Program-made: the position numbers and the translations under genes
Source: an uncultured Anaeromyxobacter sp.
GTDB lineage: Bacteria > Myxococcota > Myxococcia > Myxococcales > Anaeromyxobacteraceae
DNA: 34,443 nucleotides
Assembly: GCA_903874275.1 (NCBI GenBank)
Contig: CAIQRS010000057.1
Coordinates: 1 to 34,443 of the forward strand
Direction of reading: 5' to 3'
The notes under the pieces: generated by a model
Database searches by the model: none
Seen by the model: the letters and a program-made list of their open reading frames with translations, nothing else
What the model was told of the DNA's origin: nothing
In this document: piece by piece, positions 8,239 through 18,459 of the stretch
Layout of the letters: every line of letters begins with the position of its first letter
Position numbering within the stretch: the first letter of the stretch is position 1

Positions 8239-9288
8239 ATGGCCTCCCCCGAGCACGAGCTGAACCGGCGGGAGCGCGAGATCCTCCGCGCCATCGTCCA
8301 GGAGCACATCCACACAGGCGAGCCGGTGGCCAGCCAGACGCTCCGCTCCCGCCACGAGCTCGAGGTGTCGCCGGCCACCGTCCGCAGCGTCATGGCCGAC
8401 CTCGAGGAGCTCGGCCTGCTCGAGAAGCCCCACGCCTCGTCCGGGCGGGTCCCCACCTCGGCCGGCTACCGGCTCTTCGTGGACCTGCTCGTCAAGGTGC
8501 GCGCGCCAACGCCGGCCGACCGGGAGCGGATCGAGAAGGTGACGCTCGGCACCCCCGCCGTGGACAGCCTGCTCGGCCGCACCGCCGAGCTCCTTCACTC
8601 CTTGTCACAGCACGTGGGCGTGGTGTCCACGCCGCCGCCGCTCTCCGACCCCACCCGCCACGTCGAGTTCGTGCGCCTGCGGGAGAACCGGGTGCTGGTG
8701 GTCTTCGTCTCCCAGGCCGGGCTGGTGACGAACAAGCTGGTGCAGCTCGACGTCCCGTACACCCCCTCCGAGCTGGAGCAGGCGGCCGCCTACCTGTCGG
8801 AGAAGCTCCAGACCACCGGCATCGAGGGGCTGCGCGACGCCATCGTCTCCGACATGCGGGCCGACGAGACCGCGCTCCGGGACCTCATGGAGAGGGCGCT
8901 GCGCCTCGCCGAGCAGGCGCTCCCGGTCCCGGGCAGCGAGCGGGTGCTCCTGGACGGCGCGACCACCTTCCTCGACGCGCCCGAGTTCGCCGACATGGGC
9001 AAGGCCCGGGCGCTCTTGCGCACCTTCGCCGAGAAGGACCGGATCCTCCGGGTGCTCGACCGGGTGCTCCAGGCCCGCGAGATGCAGATCTTCATCGGGG
9101 CCGAGAGCGACCTCGCCGCCACCTCCGACGTCTCGGTGGTGGCCGCGCCCTACGTGCGGGACGGCCGGGTGCTCGGGGCCCTGGCCGTCATCGGGCCCAC
9201 CCGGATGGACTACGGGCGCGTCATCCCCCTCGTGGACCTCACCGCCCGCGAGATCTCCCGGGCTCTCTCCGACACCGAGCGGCACTGA
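8239..9288 (+). CDS. hrcA: Heat-inducible transcription repressor HrcA
   Basis: 349 residues. HrcA represses heat-shock chaperone genes by binding the CIRCE operator and is kept active by GroEL. The N-terminal winged helix ([18 protein letters not shown], then [20 protein letters not shown] and [12 protein letters not shown]) is highly characteristic. A GAF-like ligand/dimer domain follows and carries the C-terminal family motif [20 protein letters not shown]. Length is typical. It sits directly upstream of grpE-dnaK-dnaJ, the standard hrcA-grpE-dnaK-dnaJ order. No CIRCE sequence (TTAGCACTC-N9-GAGTGCTAA) was found upstream of this gene or of grpE, so its targets, perhaps groESL, probably lie elsewhere. 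Confidence 0.96.
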   Translation: MASPEHELNRREREILRAIVQEHIHTGEPVASQTLRSRHELEVSPATVRSVMADLEELGLLEKPHASSGRVPTSAGYRLFVDLLVKVRAPTPADRERIEKVTLGTPAVDSLLGRTAELLHSLSQHVGVVSTPPPLSDPTRHVEFVRLRENRVLVVFVSQAGLVTNKLVQLDVPYTPSELEQAAAYLSEKLQTTGIEGLRDAIVSDMRADETALRDLMERALRLAEQALPVPGSERVLLDGATTFLDAPEFADMGKARALLRTFAEKDRILRVLDRVLQAREMQIFIGAESDLAATSDVSVVAAPYVRDGRVLGALAVIGPTRMDYGRVIPLVDLTAREISRALSDTERH

Positions 9289-9307
9289 CCGGCACCGACC
9301 GCCGGTC
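9287..9307 (+). terminator. Hairpin at the end of hrcA, possible terminator or attenuator
   Basis: A perfect 7-base stem GACCGGC / GCCGGTC with a 7-base loop overlaps the hrcA stop codon. It is followed by CTACCTTTCCTC, which is pyrimidine-rich but not a true T run. It would partially separate hrcA from grpE. Function is inferred. Confidence 0.42.
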
Positions 9308-9350
9308 CTACCTTTCCTCAGATCTCCCGAGGACTTGGGACACGGCTTTC

Positions 9351-9380
9351 TTGCCGCCGGGCGGACCCCTGTGAGATATT
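9351..9380 (+). promoter_or_regulatory. Candidate promoter for grpE-dnaK
   Basis: TTGCCG at 9351-9356, an 18-base spacer, and GATATT at 9375-9380, ending 38 bases before the grpE ATG. CTTGCC followed by CCCCTGTGA in the same stretch loosely recalls a heat-shock sigma site, but the spacing (10 bases) is too short for sigma-32. Moderate to weak support. Confidence 0.38.
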
Positions 9381-9418
9381 CGGGATTCGAGGCCGCAGCC
9401 GCGGCCAGCGAACCAGCC

Positions 9419-10051
9419 ATGCCCGGAACCGGAGAAAAAGGGAGCTTTGCCGCGGATATCCCCGCCTCCGTCCTGGAGGAGGCGCTGAAGAGCGTCGCCC
9501 GGCACGGGGGGCAGGCCGTCGACGAGCCGGCAGGGGACCCGCCGGTCGAGGTGGATCCCCCCGCGCCCGACCTGTCCGCCGACGTGCAGCGGCTCGAGGG
9601 GGAGCTCGCCGCCGAGCACGACCGGCTCCTGCGCACCGCCGCCGACCTGGAAAACTTCCGCAAGCGGGTGGCGCGCGAACGGGAGGACGCCGCCAGGAAC
9701 GCCGCCGGACCGGTGGTGAAGGACCTGCTCCCGGCCGTGGACAACCTGGAGCGGGCGCTCGCCGCCGCGCCTCCCGGCGACCCGCTCGCCGACGGGGTGC
9801 GGATGGTGCTTCGGCAGGTGGAGGAGGCGCTCCTCCGGCACGGAGTGGAGCCGAAGGACGCGATGGGCCAGGTCTTCGACCCCGCCCTGCACGAGGCGCT
9901 CGCCACCGTCCCGTCGCCCGGATCGATCGCGGGGACGGTGGTCGCCCAGCACGGACGGGCCTGGATGCACCACGGGCGGCTGCTGCGGCCGGCCATGGTG
10001 GCGGTGGCTGCCCCGGCCAGCGAGCCTTCGGGCGAAGGGTCGGGAGGGTAG
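9419..10051 (+). CDS. grpE: Nucleotide exchange factor GrpE
   Basis: 210 residues from the ATG at 9419. The frame is open to 9335, but the extra residues are not GrpE-like. GrpE releases ADP from DnaK and allows client release. After an acidic/proline-rich N-terminal tail (about 45 residues), a long helix begins ([20 protein letters not shown]), then [17 protein letters not shown], the hallmark GrpE motif. A beta domain follows with [19 protein letters not shown] and [21 protein letters not shown]. Its position between hrcA and dnaK is classical, and dnaK starts 4 bases after its stop, so the pair is coupled. The last residues are Gly/Ser-rich and not conserved. Identification is firm; the start is likely but not proven, because no strong ribosome site precedes it. 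Confidence 0.94.
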   Translation: MPGTGEKGSFAADIPASVLEEALKSVARHGGQAVDEPAGDPPVEVDPPAPDLSADVQRLEGELAAEHDRLLRTAADLENFRKRVAREREDAARNAAGPVVKDLLPAVDNLERALAAAPPGDPLADGVRMVLRQVEEALLRHGVEPKDAMGQVFDPALHEALATVPSPGSIAGTVVAQHGRAWMHHGRLLRPAMVAVAAPASEPSGEGSGG

Positions 10052-10055
10052 GGGA

Positions 10056-11894
<1,839 letters not shown>

Positions 11895-11902
11895 ACCCGG
11901 TG

Positions 11903-11919
11903 GGGCGCCGGACGCGCCC
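11903..11919 (+). terminator. Short hairpin after dnaK
   Basis: GGGCGC and GCGCCC flank a 5-base loop just after the dnaK stop, followed by TTCGCTTG. There is no T run, so termination would be weak. It may only reduce read-through into dnaJ. Confidence 0.3.
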
Positions 11920-11924
11920 TTCGC

Positions 11925-11952
11925 TTGCCCCCGACCTCCGCGGCATTAGGTT
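11925..11952 (+). promoter_or_regulatory. Candidate promoter for dnaJ
   Basis: TTGCCC at 11925-11930, a 16-base spacer and TAGGTT at 11947-11952, ending 14 bases before the dnaJ ATG. The untranslated leader would be very short, so support is modest. Confidence 0.3.
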
Positions 11953-11966
11953 CGCCACGGCCAACG

Positions 11967-13079
11967 ATGAGTTCAGAGAAGAGAGACTTCTACGAGGTCC
12001 TGGGCGTGTCCCGGACGGCGACCGGCGAGGAGATCCGGACCTCGTTCAAGCGGCTCGCCATGGAATTCCACCCCGACCGCAATCCGGGGAACGCCGCCGC
12101 CGAGGACCGCTTCAAGGAGGTCGCCGAGGCCTACGACGTCCTCTCCGACGCGGAGAAGCGGGCCCGCTACGACCACTTCGGCCACGGCCAGCAGGGCTTC
12201 GACCCGTTCGCCGGCTTCGGCGGCGCGGCCACCATCAACGACATCTTCGGGGAGATCTTCGGCGAGGTCTTCGGCGCCCATCGCCGGGGACAGCGACGCT
12301 CCCGCGGGGCCGACCTCCGCTACAACCTGGAGCTCGACCTCGAGCAGGCCGCCTTCGGCGCCACCTCGCGCATCGAGATCCAGCGCCCGAAGCGCTGCGA
12401 GACCTGCCACGGCAGCGGGGCCAAGCCCGGGACCCACCCGCGCCAGTGCACGGCCTGCGGCGGCACCGGCGAGATCCGGGTGCAGCAGGGCTTCTTCGCC
12501 ATGTCCCGCACCTGCGGCCAGTGCCGCGGCGAGGGAAAGGTCATCGCCGACCGCTGCGCCGACTGCGGCGGGGCCGGTGGGGTGGCCGAGAAGGCCGCGG
12601 TCGACGTGCGGGTCCCGCCCGGCGTGGACAGCGGCACGCGGCTCAAGCTCCGCGGCGAGGGGGAGCCCGCGCCGTCCCCCTCGGGCGAGCCGGGCGACCT
12701 GTACGTGGTGATCCAGGTGCGGGACCACCCCATCTTCCAGCGCCAGGACACCGAGGTGGTGTGCGAGCTGCCGGTGTCGATCGCCCAGGCTGCGCTGGGG
12801 ACCTCGGTGGACGTGCCCACGCTCGACGGCGCGCACAAGCTCAAGATCCCCGCCGGAACCCAGCCCGGGAAGACCTTCCGCCTGAAGGGGAAGGGCATCG
12901 CCCCGCTGGGTGGCGGCTCGCGCGGCGACCAGCACGTCCGCATCCAGGTGGAGATCCCCACCAAGCTCACCAAGGAGCAGCGGGATCTGCTCGAGAAGTT
13001 CGCCTCCCTCTCGGGAGAGGAGACCAACCCGGCGGCCAGCCGGTTCTGGAGCAAGGTGTCCGAGATCCTCGGCAAGTAG
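11967..13079 (+). CDS. dnaJ: Chaperone protein DnaJ (Hsp40)
   Basis: 370 residues from the ATG at 11967 (MSSEKRDFYEVLGV). The frame is open to 11925, but only this start gives the canonical J-domain beginning. DnaJ delivers clients to DnaK and stimulates its ATPase. The J domain is at about 6-70 with the essential HPD tripeptide (FHPDRNPGN). A Gly/Phe-rich linker follows (GFDPFAGFGG). The zinc region has all four repeats: CETCHGSG, CTACGGTG, CGQCRGEG and CADCGGAG. Two beta-barrel client-binding domains and a C-terminal dimer region complete a type I DnaJ of normal length. It stands 72 bases after dnaK. Nothing is missing. Confidence 0.97.
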   Translation: MSSEKRDFYEVLGVSRTATGEEIRTSFKRLAMEFHPDRNPGNAAAEDRFKEVAEAYDVLSDAEKRARYDHFGHGQQGFDPFAGFGGAATINDIFGEIFGEVFGAHRRGQRRSRGADLRYNLELDLEQAAFGATSRIEIQRPKRCETCHGSGAKPGTHPRQCTACGGTGEIRVQQGFFAMSRTCGQCRGEGKVIADRCADCGGAGGVAEKAAVDVRVPPGVDSGTRLKLRGEGEPAPSPSGEPGDLYVVIQVRDHPIFQRQDTEVVCELPVSIAQAALGTSVDVPTLDGAHKLKIPAGTQPGKTFRLKGKGIAPLGGGSRGDQHVRIQVEIPTKLTKEQRDLLEKFASLSGEETNPAASRFWSKVSEILGK

Positions 13080-13094
13080 TAGAACACGGTATCC

Positions 13095-15038
13095 ATGCGC
13101 CTTTCCCTCCCGGCCGCGATCGCGGTGATCCTGGCGACGGCCTGCGCCACCAGCCGACCCGCCCCCCCGCCGCCACCTCCCCCGGGCGGCCTGGCCCCAG
13201 CCCCGGTGGCCACCGCGCCCTCCGCGGCGGCGGCCTCCGAGCTCTCCCGCCTGCGGGCCGCGCCGGCCTCGACCCCGCCGGCGAGGAGCGCCGAGGCCTT
13301 CGAGAAGCTGGCCGGCACCTTCCCCACCTCCGCCGAGGCCCCCGAGGCCCTCGACGAGGCGGCCCGGGCCTGGATGCGGGCCAAGCAGCCGGCGCGCGCC
13401 GCCTCCACCTGGGCCGAGCTGCTCTCCCGCTACCCGCTCTCCCCGCGCGCCGAGGAGGCCCGCATCCGCTACGGGCTCGCCGAGGTGGAGGCCGGCCGCC
13501 CCCGCCAGGGCATGCCCACCCTGCTCTCGGCCTGGGAGCAGACCCCTCCGGCGGCCCGGGGCAACCTGGCGCTCCGCATCGCCGACGCCGCCGAGGGCGC
13601 GGCCACCTGGCCGCTCTCGGCCCGCTGGCGCACCGAGGCGCTTCCCTACCTTCCGCCCGCCGAGAAGCAGCGCGAGACGGCGCGGGTGCTCGACGTCGTC
13701 GCCACGAAGCTCTCCCCGCAGGAGGTCGAGGCGCTCGCCACCGAGGTTCCGAAGGACGGTGCGGTCGGCGTGGCGCTGGCGGCCCGGATGGCGGCGAAGA
13801 CCCAGGTCGTCGCCGGCGTGATCGGCGTGGCGGTCCCGCTCTCGGGCAAGTTCAAGGCCTGGGGAGAGGCCATCCTCGAGGGCGTGGCGCTGGCCATCCC
13901 GGAGGGCGGCCCGGTCCGGGTGGTCGCGAAGGACACGCGCGGGGAGCCCGACGGCGCCGCCGAGGCCATCGCCCAGCTCGCCGCCGAGGGGGCCGTGGCC
14001 ATCGTGGGCGGCGTCACCAACGCCGAGGCCCAGCGGGCCTCGGCAACGGCGCAGCAGGAAGGGGTGCCGCTCCTCTCGCTCTCCAAGGTCGAGGGGGTCG
14101 CCGAGGGGCGCCCCTACGTCTTCCGGCTCATGCTCACCGCCCGGGCCCAGGCCCAGGCGCTCGCCGACCTGGCGGTTCAGCGCCGGGGGCTCAAGCAGGC
14201 GGTGATCCTCCACCCCGAGATCCCCTACGGGACCGAGCTCCAGGCCGCCTTCCGGCTCGAGGTCGAGGCCCGGGGAGGCGCGGTGGTGCGCGCCGTCGGG
14301 TACGAGGGGGACCGGGCCAATTTTGCACCCATGGTGAAGGAGCTGGTGGGGCGTTCCCAGGTGGAGAGGCGGGCCGACTGGAGGGAGATCCAGAAGGCCA
14401 TCACCAAGGAGATCCAGGACCCCTACCGGAGGGCCAAGGCGCTCGAGAAGGCGCGCAAGGAGCTCTCCCCCATCATCGAGTTCGACGTGATCTTCGTCCC
14501 CGACTTCGCGAGGACGGTCACGCTGCTGGCCCCGGCGCTGGCGGCGGAGGACGTGGTCATCGCCTGCGACCCGGACGCGGTGGCCAAGATCCAGAAGGTG
14601 AGCGCATGGGTGGTGAAGCCGGTGCTCCTCCTCGGCGGGAACGGCTGGGACGACCCGGCCATCGTCGAGAAGGCCGGCCGGTACGTGGAGTGCGCGATCT
14701 TCGTGGACGGGTTCTTCCCCGGCTCGGAACGCCCCGCCACCAAGCGGTTCGTGGAGGCCTTCCAGAAGATCCACGCCCGGGCGCCCTCCATCCTGGAGGC
14801 CTCGGCCCACGACGCCGCCGCGATGGTCGCGGCCGCCATGGCGCGGGGGGCGACGGGGCGAAAGGAGCTGCGCGACGCCCTGGCCGCGCAGCAGCCCTTC
14901 CCCGGCGCCACCGGCGAGGTGGTCTTCGACGCGAAGGGCGAGCCGGTCCGCGACCTGTTCTTCCTCACCGTGGACAAGGGTGCCATCCGCGAGCTGCGCC
15001 CCGAGGAGCTCTCCGGGACGCCGGCGACGGTTCCCTGA
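13095..15038 (+). CDS. LpoA-like / periplasmic-binding-fold lipoprotein with N-terminal TPR region
   Basis: 647 residues. A lipoprotein signal ends at ILATAC (Cys17), followed by a run of prolines at about 23-33 that could span the wall. Residues 45-200 are TPR-like helices (FEKLAGTFPTSAEAPEALDE, then AASTWAELLSRYPLSPRAEE). From about 230 to the end is a type I periplasmic-binding fold related to branched-chain amino-acid receptors: VIGVAVPLSGKFKAWGEAIL, ALADLAVQRRG, VIFVPDFARTV and LEASAHDAAAMVAAA. This domain order matches LpoA, the outer-membrane activator of penicillin-binding proteins. An ABC-transporter receptor is less likely because no permease genes are nearby. A peptidoglycan-synthesis role is therefore inferred. 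It begins 15 bases after dnaJ and precedes a membrane protease by 10 bases. Confidence 0.75.
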   Translation: MRLSLPAAIAVILATACATSRPAPPPPPPPGGLAPAPVATAPSAAAASELSRLRAAPASTPPARSAEAFEKLAGTFPTSAEAPEALDEAARAWMRAKQPARAASTWAELLSRYPLSPRAEEARIRYGLAEVEAGRPRQGMPTLLSAWEQTPPAARGNLALRIADAAEGAATWPLSARWRTEALPYLPPAEKQRETARVLDVVATKLSPQEVEALATEVPKDGAVGVALAARMAAKTQVVAGVIGVAVPLSGKFKAWGEAILEGVALAIPEGGPVRVVAKDTRGEPDGAAEAIAQLAAEGAVAIVGGVTNAEAQRASATAQQEGVPLLSLSKVEGVAEGRPYVFRLMLTARAQAQALADLAVQRRGLKQAVILHPEIPYGTELQAAFRLEVEARGGAVVRAVGYEGDRANFAPMVKELVGRSQVERRADWREIQKAITKEIQDPYRRAKALEKARKELSPIIEFDVIFVPDFARTVTLLAPALAAEDVVIACDPDAVAKIQKVSAWVVKPVLLLGGNGWDDPAIVEKAGRYVECAIFVDGFFPGSERPATKRFVEAFQKIHARAPSILEASAHDAAAMVAAAMARGATGRKELRDALAAQQPFPGATGEVVFDAKGEPVRDLFFLTVDKGAIRELRPEELSGTPATVP

Positions 15039-15048
15039 GGCTGCGCTC

Positions 15049-15996
15049 GTGGACGGGGACGCCGCCATCGCGCCGCCGAGGCGCCGCCTGCCCTGGAGGA
15101 ACCTCCTCCTGTTCCTGGCCACGGTCGCCACCACGGTGCTCTCCGGCGCCGCCTTCGCCGGCTGGTCGGGCGGCGGGACGGCCGGGCTCGTGCTGGCGGG
15201 GCTCTCCTACGCGATCGCCATCCTGGCCATCCTCTTCGCCCACGAGATGGGGCACTACGTCCTCGCCCGGGCCTGGCGGGTGGACTCCACCTTGCCCTTC
15301 TTCCTCCCCATCTTCATCCCCGGCTCGCTCAACTTCGGGACGCTGGGTGCGCTCATCCGGCTGCGCTCCCCCATCCCGACGCGCGATGCCGTGCTCGACA
15401 TCGGCGCGGCCGGCCCCATCGCCGGCGCGCTGGTGGCGGTCCCGCTCTACGCCTGGGGCATGGCCCACTCCAAGGTGCACCCGGTGGGAGCGCTGGCGGC
15501 CTCGGGCAGCGACTCGCTCTGGAGCATGGCCCAGCAGTGGCTTGCCGGGGAGCCGCTCGCCGGCGCGGGCAACGCCGTGGTCTTCGGCGACAGCCTCCTG
15601 ACCGCGGGGGTGCAGTGGCTCGTGCTGGGCACGCTCCCGCCCGGCCACGACGTGATCGTCCACCCGGTGGCGCTGGCCGCCTGGCTCGGCCTCTTCGTCA
15701 CCACGCTGAACCTGATCCCGCTCGGCCAGCTCGACGGCGGGCACGTGACCTACGCCTGGCTGGGGGAGCGACGCGCCCTGTGGCTCTCCCGCGCCGTGTC
15801 GGCGGCCCTCCTCCTGGCCGGGGTCTTCGTCTCCCTCAACTGGTTCGTCTGGTGGCTCCTCACCCGGCTCGTCGTCGGGCTGCGCCACCCGCCGGCCGTG
15901 CACGATGCCCCCATCGGACCGGGGCGCCGCGCCGTGGCCGTGCTGTCCCTCCTGCTCTTCGTCGCCACCTTCGTTCCGGTGCCCTTCCGCCTGTGA
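15049..15996 (+). CDS. Site-2 protease family (M50) intramembrane zinc metalloprotease
   Basis: 315 residues from a GTG at 15049, with GAGG 8 bases upstream and 10 bases after the lipoprotein gene. The frame extends upstream into the neighbour, so this start is preferred. Site-2 proteases cleave membrane-spanning segments, often of anti-sigma factors. The catalytic motif HEMGH is at residues 65-69 within a hydrophobic helix. The second zinc-ligand motif is LNLIPLGQLDGGH near 220-232, and SPIPTRDAVLDIGAAGPIAG is characteristic of this subfamily. Five or six hydrophobic segments are visible. No PDZ domain is seen, unlike RseP. Its substrate is unknown. Stop and next start overlap (GTGA), so it is coupled to the small membrane protein that follows. 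Confidence 0.88.
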   Translation: MDGDAAIAPPRRRLPWRNLLLFLATVATTVLSGAAFAGWSGGGTAGLVLAGLSYAIAILAILFAHEMGHYVLARAWRVDSTLPFFLPIFIPGSLNFGTLGALIRLRSPIPTRDAVLDIGAAGPIAGALVAVPLYAWGMAHSKVHPVGALAASGSDSLWSMAQQWLAGEPLAGAGNAVVFGDSLLTAGVQWLVLGTLPPGHDVIVHPVALAAWLGLFVTTLNLIPLGQLDGGHVTYAWLGERRALWLSRAVSAALLLAGVFVSLNWFVWWLLTRLVVGLRHPPAVHDAPIGPGRRAVAVLSLLLFVATFVPVPFRL

Positions 15997-16379
15997 CCGA
16001 CGAGACGCCCATCTCCGCCGCCCCGGCCGGGCCCGACGACGACGCGGCCTGGGCCGACCTGCGCGCCCGCTGGGACGATCCCCTGGCCCACCGCGCCTTC
16101 CTCTCCGGCTGCGCCGACCTCGACGCGCTGGCCCGCGCCGGGGCCCGCTACCGTGCGGCGCTCCTGGAGAGGCCGGACGACGCGATCGCCGCCGCCGGGC
16201 GCGACGAGGTGCTGCGGAAGGCCACCGTCCTCGGCCTGGCCGCCGTGCCGCGGACCGCGCCGCCCGCCCCCATGTCACCATGGGTCAAGCGAGGCCTCCT
16301 GGCTGCGCTGGCCGTCCTCCTCCTCGGCGCCGCCGCATGGACGGCGCTCGCGTTCCTCCGCTCCGGCGCGGTGCGCTGA
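15993..16379 (+). CDS. Small single-pass membrane protein of unknown function
   Basis: 128 residues from a GTG that overlaps the TGA of the protease gene (GTGA). The upstream open frame lies in the protease coding sequence and is rejected. The N-terminal 95 residues are soluble, Ala/Asp/Arg-rich and helical, with DDDAAWADLRARWDDPLAHR and FLSGCADLDALARAGARYRA. One transmembrane helix follows near 97-120 (WVKRGLLAALAVLLLGAAAW), then a short basic end (LRSGAVR). The tail-anchored topology and coupling suggest it works at the membrane with the M50 protease, possibly as partner or substrate, but no family is recognised. GC-rich codon use matches the neighbours. The overlap TGATG with the helicase gene makes the frame credible. 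Confidence 0.65.
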   Translation: MTDETPISAAPAGPDDDAAWADLRARWDDPLAHRAFLSGCADLDALARAGARYRAALLERPDDAIAAAGRDEVLRKATVLGLAAVPRTAPPAPMSPWVKRGLLAALAVLLLGAAAWTALAFLRSGAVR

Positions 16380-18367
16380 TGCCGGTCTCGGCCCGGAGCG
16401 CCCTCGAGGCGGTGCTCGCCCCCGGCGGCAGCCTGGAGCGGGCCCTGCCCGGATACGAGCCCCGCCCGGACCAGCTCCGCATGGCCTCCGCGGTGGCCGA
16501 CGCGCTCTCGCGGCGGCGCTACCTGGTCGCCGAGGCCGGCACCGGCACCGGGAAGACGCTCGCCTACCTGCTCCCGGCGGTGCAGTCGGGGCGCCGGGTG
16601 GTCATCTCGACCGCCACCCGCGCGCTGCAGGAGCAGATCTGGTTCCGCGACATCCCGCTGCTCCGCGACCAGTGTGGGATCGAGATCTCGGCGGCCTACC
16701 TCAAGGGGCGCGCCAACTACTACTGCCTGGCCCGGGGCGAGGAGTTCGAGCGCCACCCCACCTTCCCCACCCGGGAGGAGGCGGCGCTCTGGCCGCGCAT
16801 TCGGGAGTGGTCGCGCACCACCGCGACCGGCGATCGCGCCGAGATCGACCTGCCCGACGCCTACCTGGCCTGGAAGGACCTCTCCGCCACCGGGGAGACC
16901 TGCGTCGGGAAGGAGTGCGCGGCCTACGAGGACTGCTTCGTCCAGCAGGCCCGGGCCCGCGCCGCCGCCTCCGACGTGGTGCTGGTGAACCACCACCTCT
17001 TCTTCGCCGACCTGGCCATGCGGACCTCCCGGGCCGGCGTGGAGGTGCTGCCGCCCTACGAGGCGGTGATCTTCGACGAGGCCCACGCCATCGAGGACGT
17101 GGCCACCGAGTACTTCGGGCTTCAGGTTTCCTCCTACCGGGTCGAGGAGCTCTCCCGCGACGCGCAGCGCGCCGTGGGCGACCGGCCCGACCTGGCCTCC
17201 ATGCTGAAGCGCACCACCGGTGAACTGGCCAAGGCCGGGGAGCGGTTCTTCGGCTCGGTGGCCCGGGCGCTCTCGGCGGCCTCGGGCCGGGCCGAGCCTC
17301 CCCGGGGCGGCCGTCGCGCCGAGGAGGAGAACCTGCGCGGGACCCTCCTGCCGTCCATGCTGGCGCCGCTCGCCGGCGAGCAGGATCGGCTCGACCAGGC
17401 GCTCGAGGAGCTTCGCGCCGAGCTCGCCGACGACCCGGCGCCGGCCCTGCTCCAGATCGCCCGCAGGGCGGCGGAGCTGCGGGTCGAGCTGGCGGCGGTC
17501 ACCGCCATGAAGGAGCCCTCGCGGGTCTTCTTCGCGGAGGCCCGCGGCCGCGGCGTCTTCCTCCGGGCCGCTCCCATCGACGTGGCCGAGGAGCTCTCCA
17601 CCCGGCTCTACCGGAACGTGGACACCGCGATCTTCACGAGCGCCACGCTCGCCACCCAGGGGCGCTTCGACTACTTCCGGCGCCAGGTCGGCCTGGGCCC
17701 CGACCTCGACGTGGACGAGCGATCGTTCCCGGGCCCCTTCGACTACGCCACCCAGGCCGCGCTGGTGGCCCCCGCGGGGCTGCCCGACCCGAACCAGCCC
17801 GGCTTCGTGGCCGCTGCGGCGAAGGCGGTCCGGGAGCTCACCCAGGTCACCGGCGGGCGCGCCTTCGTGCTCTGCACCTCGGTCCGCAACATGCTCGCCT
17901 TCCGGGAGGCCCTCTCCGACCTCCCCTGGCAGCTCCTCCTCCAGGGAGAGCGCCCCAAGCACCGGCTGCTCGAGGCATTCCGGGAGCGCCCCTCCGTGCT
18001 CTTCGCCACCCAGAGCTTCTGGGAGGGGGTGGACGTGCCCGGGGCGGCCCTGTCGCTCGTCGTCATCGACCGGCTCCCCTTTGCCCCGCCGGGCGACCCG
18101 GTGGTCGCGGCCCGGGTGAAGGCCTTCGCCGAGGGAGGTGGGGACGCCTTCTCCGCGCTTCAAGTTCCGGCTGCGGCGCTCCAGCTCCGGCAGGGGTTCG
18201 GCCGGCTGGTCCGGTCCCGCGCCGACCGCGGGATCGTCGCCGTCCTCGATCCGCGCCTCACCACCCGGGGCTACGGAAGGGCCTTCCTGGCGTCGCTGCC
18301 GCCGAGCCCGCTCCTGCGCTCGATCGAGGAGGCGCGGCGCTGGTGGGATGGCACGGCGGCCCGCTGA
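16379..18367 (+). CDS. dinG: DinG/XPD-family Fe-S DNA helicase
   Basis: 662 residues from the ATG at 16379, overlapping the previous stop (TGATG). It is a superfamily 2 helicase that unwinds DNA 5' to 3' in repair or R-loop removal. Walker A is EAGTGTGKT (52-60), then STATRALQEQ, and the DEAH box is FDEAHAIED near 232-240. Cysteines 116, 175, 180 and 186 (YYCLARG, and ETCVGKEC through YEDC) match the four-cysteine iron-sulphur site of XPD/DinG enzymes. C-terminal helicase motifs are SFWEGVDVPGAALSLVVIDR and QGFGRLVRSRADRG. There is no exonuclease domain as found in Firmicute DinG. YoaA is an alternative name for a close relative. The Fe-S helicase assignment is firm; the exact subfamily is less so. 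Confidence 0.87.
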   Translation: MPVSARSALEAVLAPGGSLERALPGYEPRPDQLRMASAVADALSRRRYLVAEAGTGTGKTLAYLLPAVQSGRRVVISTATRALQEQIWFRDIPLLRDQCGIEISAAYLKGRANYYCLARGEEFERHPTFPTREEAALWPRIREWSRTTATGDRAEIDLPDAYLAWKDLSATGETCVGKECAAYEDCFVQQARARAAASDVVLVNHHLFFADLAMRTSRAGVEVLPPYEAVIFDEAHAIEDVATEYFGLQVSSYRVEELSRDAQRAVGDRPDLASMLKRTTGELAKAGERFFGSVARALSAASGRAEPPRGGRRAEEENLRGTLLPSMLAPLAGEQDRLDQALEELRAELADDPAPALLQIARRAAELRVELAAVTAMKEPSRVFFAEARGRGVFLRAAPIDVAEELSTRLYRNVDTAIFTSATLATQGRFDYFRRQVGLGPDLDVDERSFPGPFDYATQAALVAPAGLPDPNQPGFVAAAAKAVRELTQVTGGRAFVLCTSVRNMLAFREALSDLPWQLLLQGERPKHRLLEAFRERPSVLFATQSFWEGVDVPGAALSLVVIDRLPFAPPGDPVVAARVKAFAEGGGDAFSALQVPAAALQLRQGFGRLVRSRADRGIVAVLDPRLTTRGYGRAFLASLPPSPLLRSIEEARRWWDGTAAR

Positions 18368-18392
18368 CTGACCCGAAATGAGGGGTGGCGGG

Positions 18393-18421
18393 TGGAACCT
18401 CCCCCGTTATTGCGCTAGCTT
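18393..18421 (+). promoter_or_regulatory. Weak candidate promoter upstream of the mglA-like gene
   Basis: TGGAAC at 18393-18398, a 17-base spacer and TAGCTT at 18416-18421, in the 92-base gap after the helicase. Matches are only three of six in each hexamer. It is the only sizeable gap in the upper part of this operon, so a promoter here is plausible. Confidence 0.3.
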
Positions 18422-18459
18422 GCGTGGGGCGGGGAAGGTGCTGGAGGCTTCGGAGGCGA

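Noticed and set aside
9350-9373. Sigma-32-like heat-shock promoter before grpE
   Set aside because: CTTGCC and CCCCTGTG are only 10 bases apart, too close for the known spacing; a vegetative-type site in the same stretch fits better.
11900-15601. A long plus-strand frame covering dnaJ and the LpoA-like gene
   Set aside because: It is out of frame with the two clear genes and rich in Arg/Gly/Pro.
15905-16378. Upstream extension of the helicase frame
   Set aside because: These codons overlap the protease gene and the small membrane protein gene, and Walker A lies at the normal distance from the ATG at 16379.
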